Below, piece by piece: positions 42,647 through 54,734 of a stretch of DNA of 64,000 nucleotides. Position numbers and translations under genes: made by a program. Source of the DNA: Oerskovia turbata (lineage in GTDB: Bacteria; Actinomycetota; Actinomycetes; Actinomycetales; Cellulomonadaceae). The stretch covers positions 1 to 64,000 of the forward strand of contig NZ_JOFV01000016.1 in the NCBI RefSeq assembly GCF_000718325.1. The letters are read 5' to 3'. Within the stretch, counting starts at the first letter, position 1. Each line of letters begins with the position of its first letter. A model generated the notes under the pieces. The model saw only the letters and a list, made by a program, of their open reading frames with translations, did not search any database and had not been told where the DNA came from.

Positions 42647-45600
42647 ATGTCCCACGACGCCGCCGACGCCCGTTCCGCCGCCTTCGCCGAGGCCCTGCGC
42701 ACCCGCGTCGTCGTGGCCGACGGCGCGATGGGCACCATGATCCAGGAGCAGGACCCGAGCCTGGACGACTACCAGCAGCTCGAGGGCTGCAACGAGATCC
42801 TCAACGTCTCGCGGCCCGACATCATCGCGGCCGTGCACGACGCGTACCTCGCGGTCGGCGTCGACTGCGTCGAGACCAACACGTTCGGCGCCAACTGGTC
42901 CAATCTGTCGGACTACGACATCGAGGACCGCATCCGCGAGCTCGCCGCGGCCGGTGCACGCATCGCCCGCGAGCGGGCCGACGCGTGGTCGACCCCCGAG
43001 CAGCCGCGGTGGGTCCTGGGCTCGATGGGCCCGGGGACCAAGCTCCCCAGCCTGGGGCACACGACGTACGCGAACCTGCGCGACACGTTCGCCGAGCAGG
43101 CCGCGGGACTGCTCGACGGCGGCGTCGACGCGATCCTCGTCGAGACGAGCCAGGACCTGCTCCAGGCCAAGGCCGCGGTCAACGGCTCGCGCGCCGCGAT
43201 GCGCGACGTCGGGCGCTCGGTGCCGGTCATCGTGCAGGTCACGGTCGAGACCACGGGCACCATGCTCATGGGCTCCGAGATCGGTGCGGCCCTCACGACG
43301 CTCCAGTCGTTGGGCGTCGACGCGATCGGGCTGAACTGCGCGACGGGCCCGGCAGAGATGAGCGAGCACCTGCGCCACCTGGCCAAGCACGCCGAGATCC
43401 CCGTGACGTGCATGCCCAACGCCGGACTGCCCGTGCTCGGGGCGAACGGAGCCTCGTACCCGCTGTCGCCCGCCGAGCTCGCGGCGGCACACACCCAGTT
43501 CGTCACCGAGTTCGGCCTGGGTCTCGTGGGTGGGTGCTGCGGCACGACGCCCGAGCACCTGCGCCAGGTCGTCGAGGCAGTGCGCGCACGGCCAGTCGCC
43601 GCGCGCAGCCCCGAGCGTGAGAACGGCGTCGCGAGCCTGTACTCGCACGTCGACTTCCACCAGGACTCGGCGTTCCTCGCGATCGGCGAGCGCACCAACG
43701 CCAACGGCTCCAAGGCGTTCCGCGACGCGATGCTCGCCGAGAACTGGGAGGAGTGCGTCCAGATCGCGCGCGCGCAGACGCGCGACGGCGCCCACCTGCT
43801 CGACGTCTGCATCGACTACGTGGGGCGCGACGGCGTCGCGGACGCCCGCGAAGTCGTCTCGCGTCTCGCGAGCGCGTCCACGCTCCCCCTCGTGATCGAC
43901 TCGACCGAGCCGGCCGTCATCCAGGCGGGCCTCGAGCTCGTGGGCGGGCGCGCCGTCGTGAACTCGGTCAACTTCGAGGACGGCGACGGGCCCACGTCCC
44001 GCTTCGCGCGCATCATGCCGCTCGTCAAGGAGCACGGCGCCGCCGTGATCGCCCTCACGATCGACGAGGAGGGGCAGGCGCGCACGGCGTCGAAGAAGGT
44101 CGAGATCGCGTCGCGGCTCATCGACACGCTCGTGGGCGACTGGGCTGTGCGCCTCGACGACATCGTCGTCGACACCCTCACGTTCCCCATCGCGACGGGC
44201 CAGGAGGAGACACGGCGCGACGCGATCGAGACCATCGAGGCGATCCGCGAGCTCGTCGCCCGCTACCCGGGCGTACACACCACGCTCGGCGTCTCCAACG
44301 TGTCGTTCGGCCTCAACCCGGCCGCACGCACCGTGCTCAACTCGGTGTTCCTGCACGAGGCCACGCGGGCCGGGCTCGACTCCGCGATCGTGCACGCCGC
44401 GAAGATCCTGCCGCTCGCCTCGATCCCCGACGACCAGCGCCAGGCCGCGCTCGACCTCGTGTGGGACAAGCGCGAGTACGACGCCGAGGGCAACCTCACG
44501 CACGACCCCCTGGCCCACCTGCTCGACCTCTTCTCCGGCGTCGACTCCGCGGCGCTCAAGGACGCGCGCGCCGCCGAGATGGCCGCGCTGCCCGTGGGCC
44601 CGCGCCTCGAGCGGCGCATCGTCGACGGCGAGCGCAAGGGCCTCGAGGCCGACGTCGACGAGGCGCTCGCCTCCGGCATCAAGGCGCTCGACATCGTCAA
44701 CGACCACCTCCTGGAGGGCATGAAGGTCGTCGGCGAGCTGTTCGGCAAGGGCGAGATGCAGCTCCCGTTCGTGCTGCAGTCCGCCGAGGTCATGAAGACC
44801 GCGGTCGCGCTGCTCGAACCGCACATGGAACGCGTCGAGGGCCAGGACTCCTCGAAGGGCACCATCGTCCTGGCGACGGTGCGCGGAGACGTCCACGACA
44901 TCGGCAAGAACCTCGTCGACATCATCCTCACCAACAACGGGTACACGGTCGTCAACATCGGCATCAAGCAGTCCATCGGCGCCATGATCGACGCCGCCGA
45001 GGAGCACGACGCCGACGTGATCGGCATGTCGGGGCTCCTCGTGAAATCGACCGTCGTCATGCGCGAGAACCTCGAAGAGCTCACCACCCGCGGCCTCGCC
45101 TCGCGCTGGCCGATCCTGCTCGGCGGCGCGGCCCTGACCCGCACCTACGTCGAGGACGACCTCGCCGGCATCTTCCCGGGCGAGGTCCGCTACGCCCGCG
45201 ACGCGTTCGAAGGCCTGCGACTCATGGAACCGCTCGTCCGCGTCGCGCGGGGAGAGGCGCGCGACGCCGTCGGGCTGCCGCCCCTCAAGAAGCGCCGCCA
45301 CGCGACTGTGACCGTGACGCAGACCCCCGTGGAGGACCTGCCCGCCCGCTCCGACGTCGCCACGGACAACCCCGTGCCCACCCCGCCCTTCTGGGGCACG
45401 CGCATCGTCAAGGGCATCCAGCTCGCCGACTACGCCGCGTTCCTCGACGAGCGCGCGACGTTCATGGGGCAGTGGGGGCTCAAGCCGGGGCGGTCGTCCG
45501 GTGCGGAAGGCACGGCCGGCGCGTCGTACGAGGAGCTCGTCGAGACCGAGGGCCGCCCGCGCCTCAACGCGTGGCTCGAACAGGTCCGGACCGACGGCAT

Positions 45601-46243
45601 CGTCGACCCGTCCGTGATCTACGGGTACTTCCCCGTCTGGTCCGAGGGCGACGACGTGGTCGTCGGGCACCACGGCCCCGGGCTCGCCGGCATCGGGGCG
45701 CCCGACGGCGGCTCGGGCGGCCCGGTGGGGACCGAGCGGTTGCGCTTCACGTTCCCCCGGCAACGCCGCGACCGTCACCTGTGCCTCGCGGACTTCGTCA
45801 AGCCCCGCTCGTGGGTCGAGGAGACCGGGCGCTTCGACGTCCTGCCCGTCCAGCTCGTCACCATGGGCGACACCGTCGACGTGCACACGGCCAGGCTCTT
45901 CGCCGCGAACAGGTACCGGGAGTACATGGAGCTGCACGGGCTGTCCGTGCAGCTCACCGAGGCGCTCGCCGAGATGTGGCACTCCCGCGTGCGCTCCGAG
46001 CTGGGGTTCGCGAGCGAGGAGCCCGACGACGTCCAAGGGATGTTCGACCTGAAGTACCGCGGGGCCCGGTTCTCGCTCGGCTATCCCGCGTGCCCCGACA
46101 TGGAGGACCGGCGCAAGGTCGTCGAACTGCTGCGGCCGGAGCGGGCCGGGGTGGTGCTGTCCGACGAGCTGCAGCTGCACCCGGAGCAGTCGACCGATGC
46201 ATTTATCACGCATCACCCGGAGGCGAAGTACTTCAGCGTGTGA
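42647..46243 (+). CDS. metH: cobalamin-dependent methionine synthase
   Basis: MetH transfers the methyl group of 5-methyltetrahydrofolate to homocysteine through methylcobalamin. The 1198-residue protein has all four modules. The homocysteine/zinc barrel has Cys297-Cys298 in GGCCGTTPEH. The folate barrel is at about 340-620 (LAIGERTNANGS, DSTEPAVIQAG). The B12 cap and binding domain has DVHDIGKN with ligand His750. The C-terminal reactivation domain ends near ALAEMWHSRVRSELGF. A leaderless-type -10 sits directly before the ATG and no B12 riboswitch is visible. A possible corrinoid uptake pair lies 2.3 kb downstream. Confidence 0.97.
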   Translation: MSHDAADARSAAFAEALRTRVVVADGAMGTMIQEQDPSLDDYQQLEGCNEILNVSRPDIIAAVHDAYLAVGVDCVETNTFGANWSNLSDYDIEDRIRELAAAGARIARERADAWSTPEQPRWVLGSMGPGTKLPSLGHTTYANLRDTFAEQAAGLLDGGVDAILVETSQDLLQAKAAVNGSRAAMRDVGRSVPVIVQVTVETTGTMLMGSEIGAALTTLQSLGVDAIGLNCATGPAEMSEHLRHLAKHAEIPVTCMPNAGLPVLGANGASYPLSPAELAAAHTQFVTEFGLGLVGGCCGTTPEHLRQVVEAVRARPVAARSPERENGVASLYSHVDFHQDSAFLAIGERTNANGSKAFRDAMLAENWEECVQIARAQTRDGAHLLDVCIDYVGRDGVADAREVVSRLASASTLPLVIDSTEPAVIQAGLELVGGRAVVNSVNFEDGDGPTSRFARIMPLVKEHGAAVIALTIDEEGQARTASKKVEIASRLIDTLVGDWAVRLDDIVVDTLTFPIATGQEETRRDAIETIEAIRELVARYPGVHTTLGVSNVSFGLNPAARTVLNSVFLHEATRAGLDSAIVHAAKILPLASIPDDQRQAALDLVWDKREYDAEGNLTHDPLAHLLDLFSGVDSAALKDARAAEMAALPVGPRLERRIVDGERKGLEADVDEALASGIKALDIVNDHLLEGMKVVGELFGKGEMQLPFVLQSAEVMKTAVALLEPHMERVEGQDSSKGTIVLATVRGDVHDIGKNLVDIILTNNGYTVVNIGIKQSIGAMIDAAEEHDADVIGMSGLLVKSTVVMRENLEELTTRGLASRWPILLGGAALTRTYVEDDLAGIFPGEVRYARDAFEGLRLMEPLVRVARGEARDAVGLPPLKKRRHATVTVTQTPVEDLPARSDVATDNPVPTPPFWGTRIVKGIQLADYAAFLDERATFMGQWGLKPGRSSGAEGTAGASYEELVETEGRPRLNAWLEQVRTDGIVDPSVIYGYFPVWSEGDDVVVGHHGPGLAGIGAPDGGSGGPVGTERLRFTFPRQRRDRHLCLADFVKPRSWVEETGRFDVLPVQLVTMGDTVDVHTARLFAANRYREYMELHGLSVQLTEALAEMWHSRVRSELGFASEEPDDVQGMFDLKYRGARFSLGYPACPDMEDRRKVVELLRPERAGVVLSDELQLHPEQSTDAFITHHPEAKYFSV

Positions 46244-46295
46244 CAACGGCACAGGTGCGCAGGGGTGAACGCTGGCGTGGCAGGCGATCTGCCGC

Positions 46296-47060
46296 TCAGT
46301 GCCACTGCCACGTCTCGATGACCTGAGCGATGAGCTCGTCGCCGTTGTCGTAGGGGGTGACGATCGCTATCACGAAGAACTGGACCGTCTCCGTGCCCGG
46401 TGTGAACGGCGCGGGCGCGAACGCAGAGACGAACGCCTTCGTCTGCGTCGCGCTACTGCTCCCTTCGACCCGGGTGATGTTCGCCGGGACACCGTCGAGG
46501 GTGGCCGCTTCGTGCAAGCTGATGACCTTTCCGTTCTGGGCGAAGTACGAATCCGCGACCGCGTCGACGGCTCCGTCGACGTCCGTCCCGACCATCCAGG
46601 AGTCGGACGTCGAGACGCGCACCGGTTCGACGCTCACCTGTCCGTAGATCGCACCGACGCCCGTCGGCACCACCGTGCCTTCCCTGACCTCGCCCCAGAG
46701 CTCGAGGGCGCCCGCGCACAGGCGCTCCTCGTCGACCGAGATGTTGTTCACAAAGGTCTGCGGACCCTCGTAGGACCAGCACGGTGTGTCGATCAGCTGA
46801 CCCGAGACGATCGAGATCTCCTCGGCCGCGGAGGGTGCGAGCGGCGCCGGGGTCCCCTCGCTCCGGGACGTGGCGGCACGGCCAGACCCGTCGCTGGTCG
46901 CGTTGTCGAATGCCACGGCGCAGCCGCTCAGCACCGCGAGGATGCCGGCGGCGGCAAGGCCGGCGATCCCGTGACCGACAGCCCGACGACGCATCGGGTG
47001 CTGGCCGGCGCGGGGGCGTGCCGTGTCGGGATTGGGCTGCGAGCAGGGCAAGTCGTGCAA
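46296..47060 (-). CDS. secreted lipoprotein, unknown function
   Basis: A 254-residue protein with a long twin-Arg/Lys n-region, a hydrophobic core (GIAGLAAAGILAVL) and lipobox LSGC. The mature part is about 200 residues with two further Cys residues (TPCWSYEG and EERLCAGAL) that could form a disulfide. No family is recognised. The start is unusual: TTG 47060 has a perfect AGGAGG six bases before it and TAGCAT about 34 bases upstream, whereas the internal ATG 46994 has no Shine-Dalgarno. It is convergent with metH. Confidence 0.75.
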   Translation of the reverse strand: MHDLPCSQPNPDTARPRAGQHPMRRRAVGHGIAGLAAAGILAVLSGCAVAFDNATSDGSGRAATSRSEGTPAPLAPSAAEEISIVSGQLIDTPCWSYEGPQTFVNNISVDEERLCAGALELWGEVREGTVVPTGVGAIYGQVSVEPVRVSTSDSWMVGTDVDGAVDAVADSYFAQNGKVISLHEAATLDGVPANITRVEGSSSATQTKAFVSAFAPAPFTPGTETVQFFVIAIVTPYDNGDELIAQVIETWQWH

Positions 47061-47094
47061 GAGGATCCTCCTGGCCTTGGGCTTCTGGCCCCGA

Positions 47095-47100
47095 ATGCTA
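47095..47100 (-). promoter_or_regulatory. -10 element of lipoprotein gene
   Basis: TAGCAT, giving a short leader of about 28 bases that contains the AGGAGG ribosome site. Confidence 0.45.
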
Positions 47101-47268
47101 GGCCTTGCAACGACCACGGCACGGAGTTTTCCACAGGCTCGTTCGCGCCCTGCGAGAGGGGGGCGGTGCCGTACGCGGCACCCTGGTGTCGAGAGTCTCG
47201 CTCCGATGAGTTCTCCCCCGCCTCCCGGTCTACCCCATGACCCTGCCACCGACCCACCGGAGCGCATC

Positions 47269-47925
47269 ATGGGATCGATCGAGATCGAGCTGTTCACGAC
47301 CCTGGACCTCGTCGGGCAGGCGCCCGGCGGTCCCGAGGAGGACACGGCGAACGGGTTCCCGTTCGGCGGCTGGCAGGCTCCTCTGCTGGACGACGTCGCC
47401 GGGGAGCAGGTCGCCGCCGCCTACGAGGGCACCGACGCCCTCCTGCTCGGCCGCCGCACCTACGACATCTTCGCCGCCTACTGGCCTCACCAGGAGGGCG
47501 GCCAGGACGACGACTTCGCCGCCCTCTTCAACCGCATCCCCAAGTACGTCGCCTCGCGGGGCACACCTGATCTCTCGTGGGCCGGGTCGACACAGCTCGG
47601 CCCCGACCTCCCGAGCGCAGTCCGCGAGGTTCGCGACCGGCACGAGCACGTCAAGGTCGTCGGCAGCCTGGGCCTGGTGCAGACGCTCCTGCGCGAGAAG
47701 CTCTTCGACCGCCTCGACCTGTGGGTGCACCCCATCGTCCTCGGTGTCGGGAAGTCGGTGTTCGACGGCGGCGCCGTGCCCACCAACCTCACCCTCCTCG
47801 AACCGCCCGTCGCCAGCCCTGCGGGCACCGTGCTGCTGCGTTACGGTCTAGCCGACGGCACGCCCTCGACGGGCGACATGGCGGCCGCAGACCGCGGCGT
47901 CGACCGGCAGGCCGAGAACACCTGA
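47269..47925 (+). CDS. dihydrofolate reductase-like (RibD C-terminal) protein
   Basis: The 218-residue protein belongs to the DHFR-like/RibD C-terminal family of NADPH-dependent reductases. LFTTLDLVGQAPGGPEED is the opening strand-loop, LLLGRRTYDIFAAYWP the NADPH-site helix, VKVVGSLGLVQTLL the second dinucleotide segment, and LWVHPIVLGVGKSVFDGG the end of the fold. Substrates of such stand-alone proteins are mostly unknown. ATG 47269 has GGAG eight bases before it. Thirteen bases separate it from the VOC gene, so the two form an operon. Confidence 0.88.
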   Translation: MGSIEIELFTTLDLVGQAPGGPEEDTANGFPFGGWQAPLLDDVAGEQVAAAYEGTDALLLGRRTYDIFAAYWPHQEGGQDDDFAALFNRIPKYVASRGTPDLSWAGSTQLGPDLPSAVREVRDRHEHVKVVGSLGLVQTLLREKLFDRLDLWVHPIVLGVGKSVFDGGAVPTNLTLLEPPVASPAGTVLLRYGLADGTPSTGDMAAADRGVDRQAENT

Positions 47926-47938
47926 GACGGGACCACAC

Positions 47939-48379
47939 ATGGCGATCCAGCGACTCGACAACGTCGGCATCGTCGTCGACGACCTCGACGCGGCAGTGGC
48001 GTTCTTCGTCGAGCTCGGGATGGAGCTCGACGGCAGGGCACCGATCGAGGGTGCCTGGGCGGGGGACGTCGTCGGGCTCGACGGGATGCGGTCGGAGATC
48101 GCGATGATGCGCGTGCCCGACGGTCCTGGCCGGCTCGAGCTCAGCACGTACCACTCCCCTGCGGCCGTGGACGTCGGCCTGGGCAGTGCACCGTCGAACA
48201 CCCTGGGCCTGCACCGCGTGATGTTCGCGGTCGACGACATCGACGACACGGTCGAACGCCTGCGTGGGCACGGGGCCGCACTCGTCGGAGAGATCGTGCG
48301 GTACGAGGACGCCTACCGGCTCTGCTACCTCCGCGGACCGGAAGGGATCATCGTCGCACTGGCCGAGCAGCTCGGGTGA
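47939..48379 (+). CDS. VOC (glyoxalase/bleomycin-resistance) family protein
   Basis: A 146-residue protein with two beta-alpha-beta-beta-beta repeats: LDNVGIVVDDLDAAVAFFVELGM in the first and LHRVMFAVDDIDDTVERLRGHG in the second, ending YRLCYLRGPEGIIVALAEQ with the conserved metal-site Glu. VOC proteins include lyases, dioxygenases and drug-binding proteins; the role here is unknown. It is co-transcribed with the reductase gene. Confidence 0.88.
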   Translation: MAIQRLDNVGIVVDDLDAAVAFFVELGMELDGRAPIEGAWAGDVVGLDGMRSEIAMMRVPDGPGRLELSTYHSPAAVDVGLGSAPSNTLGLHRVMFAVDDIDDTVERLRGHGAALVGEIVRYEDAYRLCYLRGPEGIIVALAEQLG

Positions 48380-48417
48380 CCGCAGAGCCTTCACTCGTCG
48401 CCCTCGCTGTCCGACGA

Positions 48418-48474
48418 CGTCACCCTCGGCGCGCGGTTCCGTCACCCTCGGCATCGGGGTACGTCACCCTCGGC
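48418..48474. repeat. three 13-bp direct repeats at exact 22-bp period
   Basis: CGTCACCCTCGGC occurs at 48418-48430, 48440-48452 and 48462-48474. The spacing is two helical turns. They lie between the convergent VOC and membrane-protein genes, and the intervening bases are not conserved. Confidence 0.8.
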
Positions 48475-48543
48475 GGCGCAGCTGGGGACACCCCGGAGCT
48501 CTGCCTCACGGCCCCGCGGGGGTGCCCCCTCGCGCGAGACGCC

Positions 48544-49125
48544 TCACACCGTCTGCGGCGCCACCACGAGTCCGTGCGAGCGCTCCAGCCGGTCGACCAG
48601 GAGCGTGCCCGCCGCCACGAGCGGCAGCAGCACGAGGTTCCCGATCAGCATGGTGCGCAGGAACGGCAGGCCGGCGACGTAGCTCGCCACGAGCCCGTCG
48701 ACGCCTGCCGGGTACCAGACCCCGCGCCCCTGGAACCAGACACCGAAGTTGGTCCAGAGGAAGAACCACAGCGACCCGCCCACGCCCAGCCCGGCCGCAG
48801 CTCCGATACGCCCCCACCCGGACGTGCCCCGGGTGAGCAGCGCCGCGAGCCCGATCACGAGCCACGCGCTCCACGTGAACAGCGCGATCGACGTGTTGCC
48901 CAGCAGCAGGTCGGACACGACGGCGACGAGCAACGGGGCCAGGAACGCCAGGCGGTGCCGCACGAGCACCGCGGCCGCGAACGCCGCGGACGTCACGAGC
49001 TCGAGGTTCGGCGGGGCACCGATCTCCTCGCGCACGAGGCGGAACACCACGGCGAGCGCCACGACCGCGACCGCGATCGCGGGGCGCCACCATCGCGTCA
49101 GGAGGTGAACTTCTCGAGCTTCCAC
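48544..49125 (-). CDS. small membrane protein, DUF6580/ECF S-component-like
   Basis: A 193-residue protein with about five to six membrane segments (VAVVALAVVFRLV, SAAFAAAVLVRH, FLAPLLVAVVSDLLLG and others). The TNFGVWFQGRGVWYP-GVDGLVASYVAGLPFLRTMLIGNL region resembles the DUF6580 family, which looks like substrate-binding S-components of ECF transporters. The GTG at 49125 overlaps the end of the DUF4430 gene by 28 bases, so the two are coupled. No EcfA or EcfT is in the window. Cargo is unknown; corrinoid is inferred from the DUF4430 partner. Confidence 0.72.
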   Translation of the reverse strand: MEAREVHLLTRWWRPAIAVAVVALAVVFRLVREEIGAPPNLELVTSAAFAAAVLVRHRLAFLAPLLVAVVSDLLLGNTSIALFTWSAWLVIGLAALLTRGTSGWGRIGAAAGLGVGGSLWFFLWTNFGVWFQGRGVWYPAGVDGLVASYVAGLPFLRTMLIGNLVLLPLVAAGTLLVDRLERSHGLVVAPQTV

Positions 49126-49559
49126 GTGATCTCGTCTCCCGTCTCGGTCACGAACGACCCGGCACCGACCGGAGCCATCTCGCCGTTGACGTACAGCGCC
49201 CAGAACTCACCGGCCGGGTCCGCGGCGACGCCGCCGATGCCCGTCACGAAAGCCATGTCGCCCTCGCCCTGGACGGTCGCGCTCGGGTCGGCCGCGAGCA
49301 GCAGCTCGAGCGCCGTCTTCCCGGTGACGCCCTCGTACGAGAGCTCGGAGTCGTCAGCAGCGTCGTCAGCGCCGTCGGTCGAGTCGTCGGAGGCGCCGGA
49401 CGCGTCGTCGTCGGCAGCGACCGTCGATGACGCCGAGGTGTCGTCCGCCGGCGCGTCGTCGGCCGCACCGCAACCGGCCAGGAGGCCGACGGCGAGCAGG
49501 AGCGACGTGAGGGCGGTCAGCGAGCGTGCCGGTGTGGCACGGAGAGTCTGGGGGTTCAC
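49098..49559 (-). CDS. DUF4430 (transcobalamin C-terminal-like) lipoprotein
   Basis: The 153-residue protein has a signal peptide with lipobox LLAGC near residue 30 and an Asp/Ala/Ser-rich linker. A C-terminal DUF4430 domain of about 75 residues follows: YEGVTGKTALELLLA, MAFVTGIGGVAAD, and GEFWALYVNGEMAPVGAGSF ending near the C-terminus. This fold occurs in transcobalamin and intrinsic factor, where it contacts cobalamin, and in Gram-positive surface lipoproteins. It overlaps the S-component-like gene, suggesting capture and handover of a small ligand at the membrane. Confidence 0.85.
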   Translation of the reverse strand: MNPQTLRATPARSLTALTSLLLAVGLLAGCGAADDAPADDTSASSTVAADDDASGASDDSTDGADDAADDSELSYEGVTGKTALELLLAADPSATVQGEGDMAFVTGIGGVAADPAGEFWALYVNGEMAPVGAGSFVTETGDEITWKLEKFTS

Positions 49560-49617
49560 GCCGCAGAGTCTACGAACCGGCAGCCCGAAGCGACGCAGCC
49601 GCCCACCAGCCGGGACG

Positions 49618-51744
<2,127 letters not shown>

Positions 51745-51752
51745 GAAGGGAA

Positions 51753-51758
51753 AGCCTA
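51753..51758 (-). promoter_or_regulatory. -10 element of parE
   Basis: TAGGCT eight bases before GTG 51744. Confidence 0.5.
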
Positions 51759-51910
51759 GACGCTGCCACCCACAGGATCGGTCAGCCTGGCCGCACCGGA
51801 CAGGACCTCCACACGATCCCGACGTCTCCCCGGAACCACGCGGCTACGCGGGTAGCGAACCCGGGCCGTTTCGGTACGAGGAACGTGCCCCGAGGTGATT
51901 ACATGGTCAC

Positions 51911-52117
51911 GTGACTGCTACGACGACTCCATCGCTGACCGTGGCCGACCGTTGCGACCGCTGCGGCGCTCAGGCCTACGTGCGCGTGACCATGCCCAGT
52001 GGGGAGCTGCTCTTCTGCGCCCACCACGCCCGCGCGCACGCCGCTGCGTTCGCCGACATCGCGACGCACGTCCAGGACGAAACCGACCGCCTGCTCGCCG
52101 AGCACGGCGCCCGCTGA
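51911..52117 (+). CDS. DUF7455 zinc-binding small protein
   Basis: A 68-residue protein with CDRCG near residue 15 and CAHH at 37-40, a compact zinc-ribbon arrangement. The C-terminal helix reads HAAAFADIATHVQDETDRLL. Small proteins of this kind are found next to sigA across Actinobacteria; function is unknown. GTG 51911 has TTACAT six bases upstream. A classic intrinsic terminator follows. Confidence 0.88.
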   Translation: MTATTTPSLTVADRCDRCGAQAYVRVTMPSGELLFCAHHARAHAAAFADIATHVQDETDRLLAEHGAR

Positions 52118-52154
52118 CACGACCGGCGCGCACTCGTAGCGCGCCACCCTCCTG

Positions 52155-52190
52155 AACCCCGACCGGTGACCCCACCGGCCGGGGTTCTTT
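52155..52190 (+). terminator. intrinsic terminator after DUF7455 gene
   Basis: AACCCCG/CGGGGTT and CCGGTG/CACCGG stems are followed by CTTT, the best classical terminator in the window. Confidence 0.88.
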
Positions 52191-52326
52191 CGTCCCCGGC
52201 CCCGCCACACGGCGAGACGCCCATCGAACCGGAGCGCCGCCGTCGGGCCCGCGAGGCCTGCCCGACGGCGCCGCACTCCCCCCGCACCCGGCGCACCGGC
52301 GCCGAGCCCCCCCGGGCGACGACGCA

Positions 52327-52360
52327 AGAGGCCCGCACCCCGGACGGGGTGCGGGCCTCT
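52327..52360 (-). terminator. sigA terminator
   Basis: A 15-bp perfect stem (52327-52341 with 52346-52360, loop GGAC) lies just past the sigA stop. Confidence 0.85.
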
Positions 52361-52381
52361 CGGCACTGCTGTGGCGACCGG

Positions 52382-53944
<1,563 letters not shown>

Positions 53945-54014
53945 AAACCGACCTTTCGGCAATCACTGGAGGGGCGTGCCCGGGAGATCGGAGGACTCTC
54001 GGATCATGAGCGGA

Positions 54015-54043
54015 CACCTATATTGTACCGGCCGATCCGTCAA
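54015..54043 (-). promoter_or_regulatory. candidate sigA promoter
   Basis: On the minus strand TTGACG (54038-54043) is followed by the AT-rich run TACAATATAGGTG (54015-54027), the most AT-rich run near the gene. The exact -10 register is unclear: TATAGG gives a 15-bp spacer and TAGGTG 17 bp. Confidence 0.45.
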
Positions 54044-54222
54044 CGGTCGCCGGGGAAGAAGTTCCGACACGGGTGAGTCGCCGCCGACGGGCCTGCGCAC
54101 GTCCACTCCGCTGGATGTCGTCCCCTGGTCAACGCCTCGTCCGCCCCGAAGATTCCCTCCCACCAGGATCACGTCACACCGTCGGCGCGCCCCGGGCTCC
54201 GCAGCGTCGCCGACCGCTCGCC

Positions 54223-54618
54223 TCAGGACCGGTCGGGCTTGACCGCCAGGACGGGGCAGGGCGCGTCGAGCAGGATGCGCTGCGCGTTGGAGCCGAGGAT
54301 GAGCTTGCCGACGGGGCTGCGTCGCCGCAGGCCGATCACGATGAGCTCGGCCTGGTTCGTCTCTGCCGTGCCGACGAGATCCTCGGCGACCTCGCCCGTG
54401 CCCTCGACGACCCGGTGCTCGAGCCCCGCGGCGGCGAGAGGGGCGATGATCCGGGCGATGTCCTCGCTGCGTTCGCCGACCTGCTCAGGCGTCGCGTGCC
54501 CGCCCTTGTCGCTCACGACCACCAGGAGCTCGCTGCGACGGGCGAGGGACTCGTCGACCGCGGTCGCGAGCGCCTCGCGCCCCTCGGGGGTGGACAGGTA
54601 ACCGACAACGACTGTCAT
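54223..54618 (-). CDS. universal stress protein (UspA family)
   Basis: A single-domain 131-residue UspA protein. Strand one is MTVVVGYLSTPEG. The ATP-binding motif is GLRRRSPVGKLILGSNAQRILLDAPCPVL, matching the family pattern G-x2-G-x9-G-S/N, although Arg replaces some small residues. ATG 54618 has GGAGG at ideal spacing. It lies upstream of sigA on the same strand, but with a separate sigA promoter between them. Confidence 0.92.
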   Translation of the reverse strand: MTVVVGYLSTPEGREALATAVDESLARRSELLVVVSDKGGHATPEQVGERSEDIARIIAPLAAAGLEHRVVEGTGEVAEDLVGTAETNQAELIVIGLRRRSPVGKLILGSNAQRILLDAPCPVLAVKPDRS

Positions 54619-54734
54619 GGGATTCCTCCGTCATGCCTGGGCATGCCTGCTGGCGCGCGTGGAGCGGGTGGCGCTCGGGCCGCGATCCGGGACCACCCCG
54701 GCACGTGCGACGGTACCGGAAGGGCCCCTGTTCC

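Noticed and set aside
41414..46252. A 1612-codon open frame on the minus strand spanning the metH region and the GNAT gene.
   Set aside because: Only the last 380 codons (the double-GNAT protein) are real; the rest is antisense to metH and has no family signature. High GC makes long antisense frames common here.
54003..54172. Small minus-strand frame between the stress-protein gene and sigA.
   Set aside because: It lies over the AT-rich candidate sigA promoter, and its translation has no conserved features.
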